Positions 52,282 to 60,571 of a stretch of 64,000 nt of DNA are shown here, piece by piece. The position numbers and the translations under genes were made by a program. The stretch's first letter is position 1; the number at the start of each line of letters is the position of its first letter. The notes under the pieces were generated by a model. The model was given only the letters and a program-made list of their open reading frames with translations, did not search any database and was not told the origin of the DNA. This DNA is from Eubacterium sp. 14-2 (lineage in GTDB: Bacteria > Bacillota > Clostridia > Lachnospirales > Lachnospiraceae). The stretch is taken from the NCBI RefSeq assembly GCF_000403845.2, contig NZ_KE159568.1, positions 124,001 to 188,000 of the forward strand, given 5' to 3'.

Positions 52282-52326
52282 CTCTGAAACTCCTTATAAC
52301 AGGGAGTTTCAGAGTTTTCTTTTTTC
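52282..52326 (+). terminator. Terminator of guaA
   Basis: CTCTGAAACTCC pairs with GGAGTTTCAGAG, followed by a T-rich tail. Confidence 0.8.
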
Positions 52327-52451
52327 TGTGAGATTGATATGAGATAAAAAAAATCAATTTTCCATAATAACCTCAGGCAAAATTTCTTTACGATACCTTT
52401 TCATTCCATTTCTCCTTTAACTCTTACAGCCCCCAAAATGTCTCCTCCTCT

Positions 52452-54689
52452 TTAATGTGACTGTTTCATCTTCTCTTCCAGCCACTGCTCAAAATCACCG
52501 TCTGGATTCCATTCTGAATATGCTATTTTCACATTTTTATGAACTATTTGTGTATTGGGATGTTTTTTTCCAAGTCTTAACATACAAATTCTATATGCTT
52601 TAAGATAATATGATAATGCCTCCTCATTATTTCCCTGGCTTGTATACACATATGCCAGATTGTTATAACTGGCGGCTGTATCCGGATGTTCCTCTCCCAG
52701 CACCCTCTCACGTATCTCCAGCGCTTTCCTACACAGCCCTTCTGCTTTCCCGTACTCTCCCTGACTTTCATACACATATGCCAGATTGTTATAACCGGTG
52801 GCTGTAGATGGATGTTCCTCTCCCAGCACCCTCTCACGTATCTCCAGCGCTTTCTCATGCAGCTCTTCTGCTTTCCCGTACTCTCCCTGACTCGCATACA
52901 CATATGCCAGATTGTTATAACTGGCGGCTGTATCCGGATGTTCCTCTCCCAGCACCCTCTCACGTATCTCCAGCGCTTTTTCATACAGCTCTTCTGCTTT
53001 CCCGTACTCCCTCTGGCTCGCATACACATATGCCAGATTGTTATAACCGGTGGCTGTATCCGGATGTTCCTCTCCCAGCACCCTCTCACGTATCTCCAGC
53101 GCTTTCTCATACAGCCCTTCTGCTTTCCCGTACTCCCCCTGGCTTGCATACACTCCTGCCAGATTGTTATAACTGGTGGCTGTATCCAGATGTTCCTCTC
53201 CCAGCACCCTCTCACTTATCTCCAGCGCTTTCCTATACAGCCCTTCTGCTTTCCCGTACTCTCCCTGACTTTCATACACATGTGCCAGATTGTTATAACC
53301 GGTGGCTGTATCCGGATGTTCCTCTCCCAGCACCCTCTCACTTATCTTCAGTGCTTTCTCATACAACTCCTGGGCTTTCCTATATTCCGCTATGTACTGC
53401 AATAAGTGTGCAAGAGCAACTATAATTTCAATCTGTTCCAAACCATCTCCCATATTGACTTTTTTAATAGCATTTTCTGCAAAAGGAATGTACTGTTGGC
53501 ATTCCAGGGGTGAACCATTTTCCGGTATTTCAAGATATCTTGTGCATGCTTTTATGAATCCAGCATGGTTTTCAAACTCCGGTCTGTTTTTTTCATAAAT
53601 AAACTGCCCAAATACCGGATGCAGTGTATAACTTTCCTGCTCCACGTCAAACTCCAGCCATCCCTTTTGATACAGTTCAATCAGGATATCGTCATCCTCA
53701 CTTGCACCAGCATCTGCCAATAGCCATTCATTGCACACATCTACTGCCAAAGGAACATACGGAAACACAGAGAATGCCTCCAGAATGTTTTGCTCCCCTT
53801 CTGTTAATTCAGACAAATCATATAGCACTTCATATGATTCCTGAATATTGACAAATTCTTCATCCTTATGGAACGCCAGTTGGAAACCCTTTTTCTCCAA
53901 CTCTTCTCTAATCCTTTTCACCGCCCATAACTTTGTCCGTGCCAAATGCGCCAGAAGCTCAACTGTAATAGTATGCCGTCCAGCCAGGTTATCTATGACA
54001 TATTCCAAATCCAGAATTTCTTCTGGTTTTATTTTTCTTCCACAACCTCCAAACCGAACCTTCTCATAAATTTTTTTACACTGCTGAATATCCAGGAAAC
54101 CAATCCTATATGGTTCGAATCCATCACTAAGCGAAGCCTGTCTGGAAGTAAGGATAACCGCCCCTGGTATACCATTTAACCGTTGCAGGCCTTCATCTTC
54201 ACACATGGGCTTATCCACGTTATCAACAAACAGCAGCAACTTTCCTTCTGATGCCAGATATTCCAACTCCCTCCACGCCGCCTTCTGGTTTTGCTCCGGA
54301 CTGTCCTGCTGTTTAAATTTCAAACAGCTCTGCAGGCTGTTATCCATATCCCCGCTATATTCAATATACCCAATATGCTTGAATGGCCCACTTCCATCCT
54401 CTGCATGTTTATTGAGATATTCTTCAAACAGCTTCCTGCAGATATGTGTCTTCCCGATCCCTCCCATACCACTTACCAGAACAGACTTCCTCCCCTCCTC
54501 TATCTTCTGGCGCAACTCCCGTAATTCTGTTTCACGCCCGGTAAAGTAAGACACTGGCTTTATATTTGCATTATGGGTAACAACAAACTCACGCTCCGAA
54601 TCCTGAAACATTGTGATATACAAATCCCGACCCGCATATGGCCCATAAAAATTACTGTCTCTATTCTTGTTTACTGTTTCCGGTCCCAT
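52452..54689 (-). CDS. NB-ARC/TPR STAND ATPase
   Basis: 745 residues. Residues 8-24 (NKNRDSNFYGPYAGRDLYI) are a short motif; Walker A SGMGGIGKTH at 73-82 and Walker B LLLFVDNVDK follow; a winged-helix-like part; then, from about 430, six 42-residue TPRs of kinesin-light-chain type (YNNLAYVYASQGEYGKAEEL) that are nearly identical at DNA level. Such STAND ATPases detect a trigger and oligomerise. The N-terminal motif also appears in the small membrane protein encoded upstream with a 29-bp overlap, suggesting that the ATPase recruits it. The gene arrangement fits regulated cell death or defence. Confidence 0.8.
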   Translation of the reverse strand: MGPETVNKNRDSNFYGPYAGRDLYITMFQDSEREFVVTHNANIKPVSYFTGRETELRELRQKIEEGRKSVLVSGMGGIGKTHICRKLFEEYLNKHAEDGSGPFKHIGYIEYSGDMDNSLQSCLKFKQQDSPEQNQKAAWRELEYLASEGKLLLFVDNVDKPMCEDEGLQRLNGIPGAVILTSRQASLSDGFEPYRIGFLDIQQCKKIYEKVRFGGCGRKIKPEEILDLEYVIDNLAGRHTITVELLAHLARTKLWAVKRIREELEKKGFQLAFHKDEEFVNIQESYEVLYDLSELTEGEQNILEAFSVFPYVPLAVDVCNEWLLADAGASEDDDILIELYQKGWLEFDVEQESYTLHPVFGQFIYEKNRPEFENHAGFIKACTRYLEIPENGSPLECQQYIPFAENAIKKVNMGDGLEQIEIIVALAHLLQYIAEYRKAQELYEKALKISERVLGEEHPDTATGYNNLAHVYESQGEYGKAEGLYRKALEISERVLGEEHLDTATSYNNLAGVYASQGEYGKAEGLYEKALEIRERVLGEEHPDTATGYNNLAYVYASQREYGKAEELYEKALEIRERVLGEEHPDTAASYNNLAYVYASQGEYGKAEELHEKALEIRERVLGEEHPSTATGYNNLAYVYESQGEYGKAEGLCRKALEIRERVLGEEHPDTAASYNNLAYVYTSQGNNEEALSYYLKAYRICMLRLGKKHPNTQIVHKNVKIAYSEWNPDGDFEQWLEEKMKQSH
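52620..53400. repeat. 126-bp tandem repeats within the STAND ATPase gene
   Basis: Each unit codes one 42-residue TPR. High DNA similarity implies recent duplication or gene conversion, and lets the sensor arm grow or shrink. Confidence 0.75.
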
Positions 54690-54882
54690 TTACATTATCC
54701 CTCCCCACATATGAGCCTCGAAATGTGCTCTTTGAATTTTTATTGGTAACCCTCGAATGGTCATCCTGATTGTCACAGCTAAAACTCTTTGATATCTTAA
54801 CCACCTTGCTGGCTGTAAAAACAGATATCAGCAACCCCGCGACGGAGCATACCCCGCAAATAATATTGAATATATCCATCAT
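54661..54882 (-). CDS. Small membrane protein sharing a motif with the STAND ATPase
   Basis: 73 residues from the ATG with a G-rich site upstream (MMDIFNIICGVCSVAGLLIS). Residues 3-26 are a membrane span. The C-terminus carries NKNSKSTFRGSYVGRDNVNG. The ATPase N-terminus has NKNRDSNFYGPYAGRDLYIT: the shared core is NKN..S.F.G.Y.GRD. A membrane piece plus a short motif matching a neighbouring STAND ATPase is the design reported for bacterial amyloid signalling sequences and other effector-recruiting adapters. So it may be the membrane-perturbing effector. Overlaps the ATPase gene by 29 bp. Confidence 0.6.
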   Translation of the reverse strand: MMDIFNIICGVCSVAGLLISVFTASKVVKISKSFSCDNQDDHSRVTNKNSKSTFRGSYVGRDNVNGTGNSKQE

Positions 54883-55498
54883 TCCCACTATAATTCCCCC
54901 TTATCATCTTTTATCTTGCCTTTATTATAATATCTGTCAATCCATTAAGCAACCTAAAATCTAAACTGCTTCCCGTCAAGCAGACAATTAAAAAATAAAA
55001 ATTTATTCCTGCCACCAGATGAAAACTGGTGGTTTGATTTTGCCCCTCCAAAGGGGCGTTGTTACTGCCCGCCTCCAAAGGGCGGTGTCGCAAACATTGT
55101 TACTGGTCCGCCTATAAGGCGGTACTGCCACACTCAGATGCACATGGTCCATACACTGCACCTGCAATAATATCTATATTCTTTATATCCGCACAATGTA
55201 CGGATGATCTCCCAGAATTGAGTGCCAACTTTTTTATACCGCATCAACATTAATTGTGGAACAGATGAATCATACACAAGGTTACGAAAACAGCTAAAGG
55301 CGAAAATGCCTTAAAATGGATAGAGAGAATGAACAATATACAAACGTGTGCAAGGAAGGGTTGTGGATAAAGAAATTATTTATCAACAGGAAAAGACGTA
55401 TGACGAATAGCAAATCCAAAATAACCTGCTTTTTACTTTACAATACAGATTGCTGATGTATAATGAAAAAATAAACATAAAGTTTATAGTAAAATATT
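54883..55498. other. Gene-free stretch with three hairpins
   Basis: GCCCC-tccaaa-GGGGC (55042-55057), CCGCC-tccaaa-GGGCGG (55069-55085) and CCGCC-tataa-GGCGG (55108-55122) follow each other, with GTTACTG direct repeats between them. The minus promoter of the small membrane gene probably starts near 54960 (TTGACA). The rest shows nothing recognisable. Confidence 0.4.
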
Positions 55499-55855
55499 AT
55501 GTTAAGACCTAAAGAAGTGGTGTGCAAATGGGTGGATGCGTTTAACAATCATGATGTAGAAGAAATTATAAGCCTTTAAAAGAAAGATGCAACAAACCAT
55601 CAGGTAACAAATGATCCTGTTGCAGGCATGGAAGCAATTCGAGAAATGTTCACAAATGAATTTGCTACTGCAGATATGACAGCTATTGTAGAAAATATAT
55701 TTGAAGATGGACAATGGGCAATCTTAGAATGGAAAGACCCATTAGGATTAAGAGGTTGTGGATTTTTTCATGTTGTTCACGGAAAAATTTTGTTCCAACG
55801 GGGTTATTGGGACAAACTCTCATTTTTGAAGCAGCACAACCTGCCTGTCGAATAA
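55499..55855 (+). pseudogene. SnoaL-like/NTF2-fold gene with in-frame stop
   Basis: The frame from ATG 55499 reads MLRPKEVVCKWVDAFNNHDV then a TAA at 55577, and continues in frame as KKDATNHQVTNDPVAGMEAI, FTNEFATADMTAIVEN and on to a final stop. This matches the SnoaL-like fold. A single nonsense codon has broken it, unless translation restarts at the Met at 55628. Confidence 0.55.
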
Positions 55856-55864
55856 ATTTTTACA

Positions 55865-56038
55865 GTGAAACCAAAAAATATTGCAGAAACGTTTACCTCT
55901 ATCGTCAAATTAACAGTTCTTATGACAATGTCCGGTGCGGGATGTGGTACATCATTATTTGGCGGTTGCTGTTTTGCTCCTGTATTCGGCCTGCTATCTC
56001 ATGCGATTATTACATTAAAACGGAACGATGAAGAATGA
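55865..56038 (+). CDS. Possible 57-residue membrane protein
   Basis: GTG start, then VKPKNIAETFTSIVKLTVLM and SGAGCGTSLFGGCCFAPVFG: one membrane span with paired cysteines. Ribosome site is poor. It might be a relic. Cysteine pairs recall metal-transport proteins, but that is only a guess. Confidence 0.35.
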   Translation: MKPKNIAETFTSIVKLTVLMTMSGAGCGTSLFGGCCFAPVFGLLSHAIITLKRNDEE

Positions 56039-56253
56039 AGGTTTACTTGATTTTCTCAGCAAAACCTCCTGTAATTTAAGTCGGAACATGTTGCTATTAT
56101 CCACAGTCACAGGGCGAGCATTATTAATACTGATAACAAAATGATAACATTCTCTCATATAGGCAGAATAATATGGATAATTCAAAGTAAATAACAAATG
56201 TACTAAAAAGGTCTTCTATGATAAAACCTGATTATCAAAGGAGGCCTTTTATT

Positions 56254-56592
56254 ATGGCAGACAAAAAGAAAAATGTGTACAAACCGATACCGATGACAGA
56301 GGGAAAGAAGAACCTTATTCAGGAACCTTTAACCTTTGAAGCAACGAAAAAGTGGACGATACCGATTCAGAATTGGGGAAAGGTGAAGGCGAATTATCCA
56401 TCCTACTCCCGGGCAGACCATCGAATTAAGGTTCACTGCACTATTGTTATTGACAGAATTTATCATAAGAATTATCGTAAAGAAGGACGGAAAACCAGAA
56501 CGGTCGTCTATCCTTTCAAATACTTATCATGGAAGAACTTCATTTACGGAGAAAATTTCAAACTGTCTGTGAAGTTTTCGCATTTTACCTGA
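56254..56592 (+). pseudogene. Internally deleted IS256-type transposase relic
   Basis: The frame fuses an N-terminal piece (KPIPMTEGKKNLIQ, as in IS256 openings) to a C-terminal piece (KKWTIPIQNWGKVKANYPSY, as in the IS256 end), missing the catalytic DDE middle. GGAGG precedes the ATG. The last part (56430-56592) is not recognised. Non-functional. Confidence 0.5.
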
Positions 56593-56673
56593 ACTATCCA
56601 CAGGCCTGTCAAAAATCCCGCCGGTCATTGAGGTACCGGACATATATTTCACATCATATCGGCAGGAAAATCC

Positions 56674-57405
56674 TTACTCTTTCTTTCCCCGCTCAGAATT
56701 TTTCTGTATAATCTTATCCAGCTGAGCTTCCACAATTCTGAAATGCCTGTCAAACGCTTTCATGGCTTCTGCCAGATTCCCTTCCAGCAGCGCATGATAA
56801 ATTCCCCAATGGGAACGTCTCAGCAGTTCCGCCCGCATCTTATTGGTCAGTATTTTTGTCCGGAAATTTTCTATAAACTGATCCAGAAGATTGTCCAGCA
56901 TGGAATTGTACAAAATCAGCATCCTGTTATGAGAACTTTTCACCAGTGTATGGTGGAATTCCAGATCCAGTTTTGCACTCTCCCTGGAGCTCATGGGCTG
57001 GTCCATTTTCTCTAAAATCTGACGCATTTCTTCCAGTTCTTCCTGGGTTGCTGTCTCTACTGCAAGTCTGACCGCTGCATACTCATATCCAATACGGATA
57101 TGAAAAATTTCAGCATAATCTATATCCAGCAAAGCCATTACCATATTGACAGATTTGAGCATATATTCCATAGGGTTACATCTGACATAATTTCCGCTTC
57201 CCTGCAGACACTCAATCAACCCGGTGATTTCCAGCATATGCATAACTTCCCGGATAGAATTGCGGCTGACACCCAATTGTTCCGCAATTTCACGCTCTGT
57301 GGGAATTTTATCATTTAATTGTAATTTTCCGGACAAAATCTGTTCCGAAAAATATTCAAATACATATTCATAAGTTTTTTTTCCATTTAATCTGGGATTA
57401 TCCAT
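56674..57405 (-). CDS. GntR-family regulator with FCD domain
   Basis: 243 residues. Winged helix LSGKLQLNDKIPTEREIAEQ, then LGVSRNSIREVMHMLEITGL; the helical FCD domain with LDLEFHHTLVKSSHN and HWGIYHALLEGNLAEAMKAF holds the metal/ligand pocket. FadR/FCD regulators control sugar-acid or organic-acid use. No target gene is adjacent. Confidence 0.85.
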   Translation of the reverse strand: MDNPRLNGKKTYEYVFEYFSEQILSGKLQLNDKIPTEREIAEQLGVSRNSIREVMHMLEITGLIECLQGSGNYVRCNPMEYMLKSVNMVMALLDIDYAEIFHIRIGYEYAAVRLAVETATQEELEEMRQILEKMDQPMSSRESAKLDLEFHHTLVKSSHNRMLILYNSMLDNLLDQFIENFRTKILTNKMRAELLRRSHWGIYHALLEGNLAEAMKAFDRHFRIVEAQLDKIIQKNSERGKKE

Positions 57406-57656
57406 TTTTGCGCCCCTGTCATCTGACTCTTTCTTTCCTGTATACTTCTTCTGCTCCTGTACCGGTATATTTTATTATAATTCTGAAAAATTTGCAACCT
57501 TCCCGTGAGGATTGCCTTATCCATGCCTGTTCCAGGACTACACTGCTCCTATCCCCTTCTTTTCAGTTTTTCTCTTTTTTGTTATACGAAACAACCTGTA
57601 GTGGAAACTATCTCTGAAATAATTGTAATATAAGAGAGGTAATCCAAACAAGTAAA

Positions 57657-57697
57657 GGAACCAGCTAATCCGTTGTGATTCCGGTTCTTTTCTTTTT
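57657..57697 (+). terminator. Hairpin with T-rich tail upstream of blaI
   Basis: AAGGAACC pairs with GGTTCTTT, followed by TCTTTTTG. No plus gene ends just before it; insulator or attenuator. Confidence 0.45.
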
Positions 57698-57723
57698 GTT
57701 GCCTTTTTAATCTTTTTCTTAAA

Positions 57724-57775
57724 TTGACAACCACATAAATCACGTCTATAATATATTTATTACATTCGTAAGATT
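57724..57775 (+). promoter_or_regulatory. Promoter and operator of blaI-blaR1
   Basis: TTGACA (57724-57729), 17 bases, TATAAT (57747-57752). TTACATTCGTAA just downstream is a likely BlaI operator (TTAC..GTAA). Confidence 0.7.
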
Positions 57776-57791
57776 TAAGGAGGGATTTGAA

Positions 57792-58178
57792 ATGAGCAAT
57801 TTACCACAGATTTCTGAAGCTGAATTTGAAGTTATGAAAATCGTATGGAAACATGCACCGATCAGTACAACTGAAATAACAGATAAATTATTACAGACCA
57901 CAAGCTGGAGTCCGAAAACGATACAGACTTTAATCAAACGCCTTGTGACCAAAGGCGCTCTGACTTATGAAAAACAGAGCCGCGTGTTCGTTTACACCCC
58001 AGTCGTGAAAGAAAGCGAATACATCGGCCAGGAAAGCAATTCTTTTCTGAAACGATACTATAACGGGGATATCACTGCCATGCTTTCTGCATATATAGAA
58101 AATGGCAGACTGTCTGAAACAGATATAGACACCCTCCGCTCCCTCCTTTCAAAGAGGTCAAAAAAAGGAGGCAATTAA
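57792..58178 (+). CDS. blaI: BlaI/MecI-type repressor
   Basis: 128 residues. QISEAEFEVMKIVWKHAPIS and TTSWSPKTIQTLIKRLVTKG are the winged helix, EKQSRVFVYTPVVKESEYIG leads to the C-terminal dimer and cleavage domain. Represses its promoter until BlaR1-dependent cleavage. Followed after one base by blaR1. Confidence 0.85.
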   Translation: MSNLPQISEAEFEVMKIVWKHAPISTTEITDKLLQTTSWSPKTIQTLIKRLVTKGALTYEKQSRVFVYTPVVKESEYIGQESNSFLKRYYNGDITAMLSAYIENGRLSETDIDTLRSLLSKRSKKGGN

Positions 58179-58179
58179 C

Positions 58180-60063
58180 GTGGCTGATTTTATGATACGC
58201 TTTTTCCTATGCAATGTGTTTATCTGCGGTATCATCGGAATCCTTTTGATAGCCAGGAGGATATTCAAAAACAGCCTTTCCGGCCGGATGCAGTATAATC
58301 TGTGGTTCCTGCTGCTTTTGTTGCTGGCAGTTCCTTTTATACCGTTCCGTCTCATCGGATTTCCGCAAATCTTCTCCTGGCTCGGCAGCCTGAGAACTTC
58401 TCCTGCTTCCCACACCGGAACCGCTATGGGTGAAGCCACAGGGACCAGTCCAGCCAGAAATGCAGACTGGATGAATGACTTTACCATTTCTGTAAACAGC
58501 AAAGCTCCACCCATCGTGGGATACATATTATTTGGGATATGGATTGCAGGTATTCTTGCAATGATTATTTTGGTAATCAAATCCTCTCTCCGTTTACGCA
58601 ACCTGAAGAAATCCGCTCTTCCCCTTCAGAACAGGGAAGTCCGCAGACTGTATCATCACTGTTTAGAAGAAATGGGAATCCACAGAGATATTCCTGTTTA
58701 CAGCACTGTATTTTTGAAATCCCCGATTATCGCAGGATTTTTAAAACCGTGTATTTATTTACCGATTCATCTGATCTCTGATTATACCTTATCATGCAGT
58801 ACCCGCTCCGAAAGAGCCTGTATCACGGGATACCCGAATGGGTGTAACGAATCCGATATGCGGTATATGCTGTTACACGAACTGCAGCATTACAGGCACC
58901 ACGATGCCTTCGGAAGTTTCCTGATGAACCTTGCAGGAGTGGTATATTGGTTCAATCCTCTTGTCTGGTACGCTCTGAAAGAAATGCGTAATGACAGAGA
59001 GATTGCCTGTGACACCTCTGTTTTAAAGATGCTTGAAGAAGATGATTACGAGGATTATGGCAATACACTGATTAACTTTGCTGAAAAAGTTTCTCTTACC
59101 CCTTTTCCGTTTGCTGCCGGCCTTGGTGGAAACATGAAGCAGATGAAACGGAGAATTATCAATATTGCATCTTATGAAAAGCCAACATTTATAAAAAGAC
59201 TAAAGGGCATAATGGCATTTGTACTGACTGCTGTTCTCCTGTCAGGTTTTGCTCCTTTTATTTCTACATACGCAGCAGAGGTCAGCTACTACCAATGGGA
59301 CTTTTCTTCTGAGAATGTTTCCTGTATAGACCTTTCCACATATTTCGGAGAATACGAAGGCAGCTTTGTTTTATACGATTTGGAAAATGATACATGGAGC
59401 ATACACGACAAAGAGCATGCTACCCTGCGAACAGCACCAAACTCCACCTGGAAAATATATGATGCCTTGTTCGGCCTGGAAGAAGGTGTCATTACACCAG
59501 AAAACTCCTTTCTTGCATGGAATGGAGAAAACTATCCATTTGAAGCATGGAATGCGGATCAGACCTTACAGTCTGCCATGAACTCCTCCGTGAACTGGTA
59601 TTTCCAGACAGTGGATGAACAGCTTGGGGCCTCTTTTGTTTATAACTATATTCAGGAAATTGGATATGGAAATGAAAATATAAGTGGTGATCTCTCCACT
59701 TATTGGATGGAATCATCCCTGAAGATCTCTCCAATAGAACAGGGCGAACTTTTAACCAGGCTGCAGAATAACAGTTTTGGCTTTGCCCCTGAAAATATCA
59801 ATGCAGTAAAAGATGCCATCTGCCTTTCCTCTTCCGCCGCCGGAACATTCTACGGAAAGACCGGAACCGGCCGTGTAGATGGCCAGGATGTGAACGGATG
59901 GTTTATCGGCTTTGTGGAAACTGCAGATAATACATACTTTTTTGCTACCAACATCAGTGCCGATAGCGATGCTGCCGGAGGCAGCGCAACTGAAATAACC
60001 ATGTCCATCCTGTCAGAAATGAATATCTGGAAAGAACAAAGTGTCCAGGCCCCTCACTCATGA
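58180..60063 (+). CDS. blaR1: BlaR1/MecR1-type beta-lactam sensor
   Basis: 627 residues; GTG start. Membrane spans at both ends of the first part, the M56 zinc protease HELQHYRHHD, and near 340 another span. The extracytoplasmic C-terminus has class-D penicillin-binder motifs STWK, SSVN and KTGTG. On acylation it activates the protease that removes BlaI. No beta-lactamase gene is in the window, so the output may be elsewhere. Confidence 0.85.
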   Translation: MADFMIRFFLCNVFICGIIGILLIARRIFKNSLSGRMQYNLWFLLLLLLAVPFIPFRLIGFPQIFSWLGSLRTSPASHTGTAMGEATGTSPARNADWMNDFTISVNSKAPPIVGYILFGIWIAGILAMIILVIKSSLRLRNLKKSALPLQNREVRRLYHHCLEEMGIHRDIPVYSTVFLKSPIIAGFLKPCIYLPIHLISDYTLSCSTRSERACITGYPNGCNESDMRYMLLHELQHYRHHDAFGSFLMNLAGVVYWFNPLVWYALKEMRNDREIACDTSVLKMLEEDDYEDYGNTLINFAEKVSLTPFPFAAGLGGNMKQMKRRIINIASYEKPTFIKRLKGIMAFVLTAVLLSGFAPFISTYAAEVSYYQWDFSSENVSCIDLSTYFGEYEGSFVLYDLENDTWSIHDKEHATLRTAPNSTWKIYDALFGLEEGVITPENSFLAWNGENYPFEAWNADQTLQSAMNSSVNWYFQTVDEQLGASFVYNYIQEIGYGNENISGDLSTYWMESSLKISPIEQGELLTRLQNNSFGFAPENINAVKDAICLSSSAAGTFYGKTGTGRVDGQDVNGWFIGFVETADNTYFFATNISADSDAAGGSATEITMSILSEMNIWKEQSVQAPHS

Positions 60064-60078
60064 GGGGCCTGGACACTT
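60039..60078. terminator. 18-bp perfect palindrome over the blaR1 stop
   Basis: AAGTGTCCAGGCCCCTCA / TGAGGGGCCTGGACACTT with a 4-base loop (CTCA). Its 5' arm codes the last residues of BlaR1. Strong terminator-like stem. Confidence 0.7.
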
Positions 60079-60163
60079 TGCGGGCCGAGCACAATTGCGA
60101 ATCAATATTTTACCTCTTGTGCGAGTACCCTCGCTTCGCTGGGGCAGACCCTGCACATAATTA

Positions 60164-60228
60164 TTTTTATCTTATAGGAAAACACTTTCGTGCTTTAACG
60201 TGACAAGATCTTTCCTATAAGATAAAAA
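60164..60228. repeat. 18-bp perfect inverted repeat
   Basis: TTTTTATCTTATAGGAAA / TTTCCTATAAGATAAAAA around 29 bases, itself containing CACTTTCGTG. Two more hairpins (GAATC..GATTC and CCGCCTGCGGCGG) follow before 60300. Probably a bidirectional terminator or small mobile remnant. Confidence 0.55.
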
Positions 60229-60372
60229 AGAATCTTGCTTTGCAGGATTCTCCGCCTGCGGCGGGTCGCTTTGCGGCATACTCCAGATTCGCCTGCTACT
60301 TCATAATACTTTCCATTTCCGGTTGCTGACCATAAAATATATCATTCACATTTTTCATATTCCGAAAGTCTG

Positions 60373-60507
60373 TCATATGTGAGAAATACCTGTGATGCAA
60401 GTTGTCTTTTTATAATTTACCGTATACGAAATGCAAATCCAAAATACTACAATCACTGCAAGAAACGAACCCATAATACACAGTATCATTTTCAAAAATT
60501 TCTTCAT
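60373..60507 (-). CDS. 44-residue membrane peptide
   Basis: From MKKFLKMILCIMGSFLAVIV, with GAGGAG upstream. One membrane span and a basic tail (VNYKKTTCITGISHI). Follows the tandem lipoprotein genes in the same direction. Function unknown. Confidence 0.5.
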   Translation of the reverse strand: MKKFLKMILCIMGSFLAVIVVFWICISYTVNYKKTTCITGISHI

Positions 60508-60571
60508 TGTTATAACACTCCTCTTAATGTCAACAAATATCCAGAAAAACACTGCACAGCACAACAATAAA

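Noticed and set aside
52354-52404. 16-residue frame MKRYRKEILPEVIMEN with a good ribosome site after the STAND ATPase gene
   Set aside because: Too short to separate from chance; no conserved context visible. Noted only because AAAGGAG is well placed.
52577-53425. Long frames on both strands in the TPR repeat region
   Set aside because: They are by-products of the 126-bp repeats of the STAND ATPase gene.
56015-56197. Minus-strand 60-codon frame (YPYYSAYMRECYHFV)
   Set aside because: No ribosome site or recognised motif, located in a relic zone; not supported.
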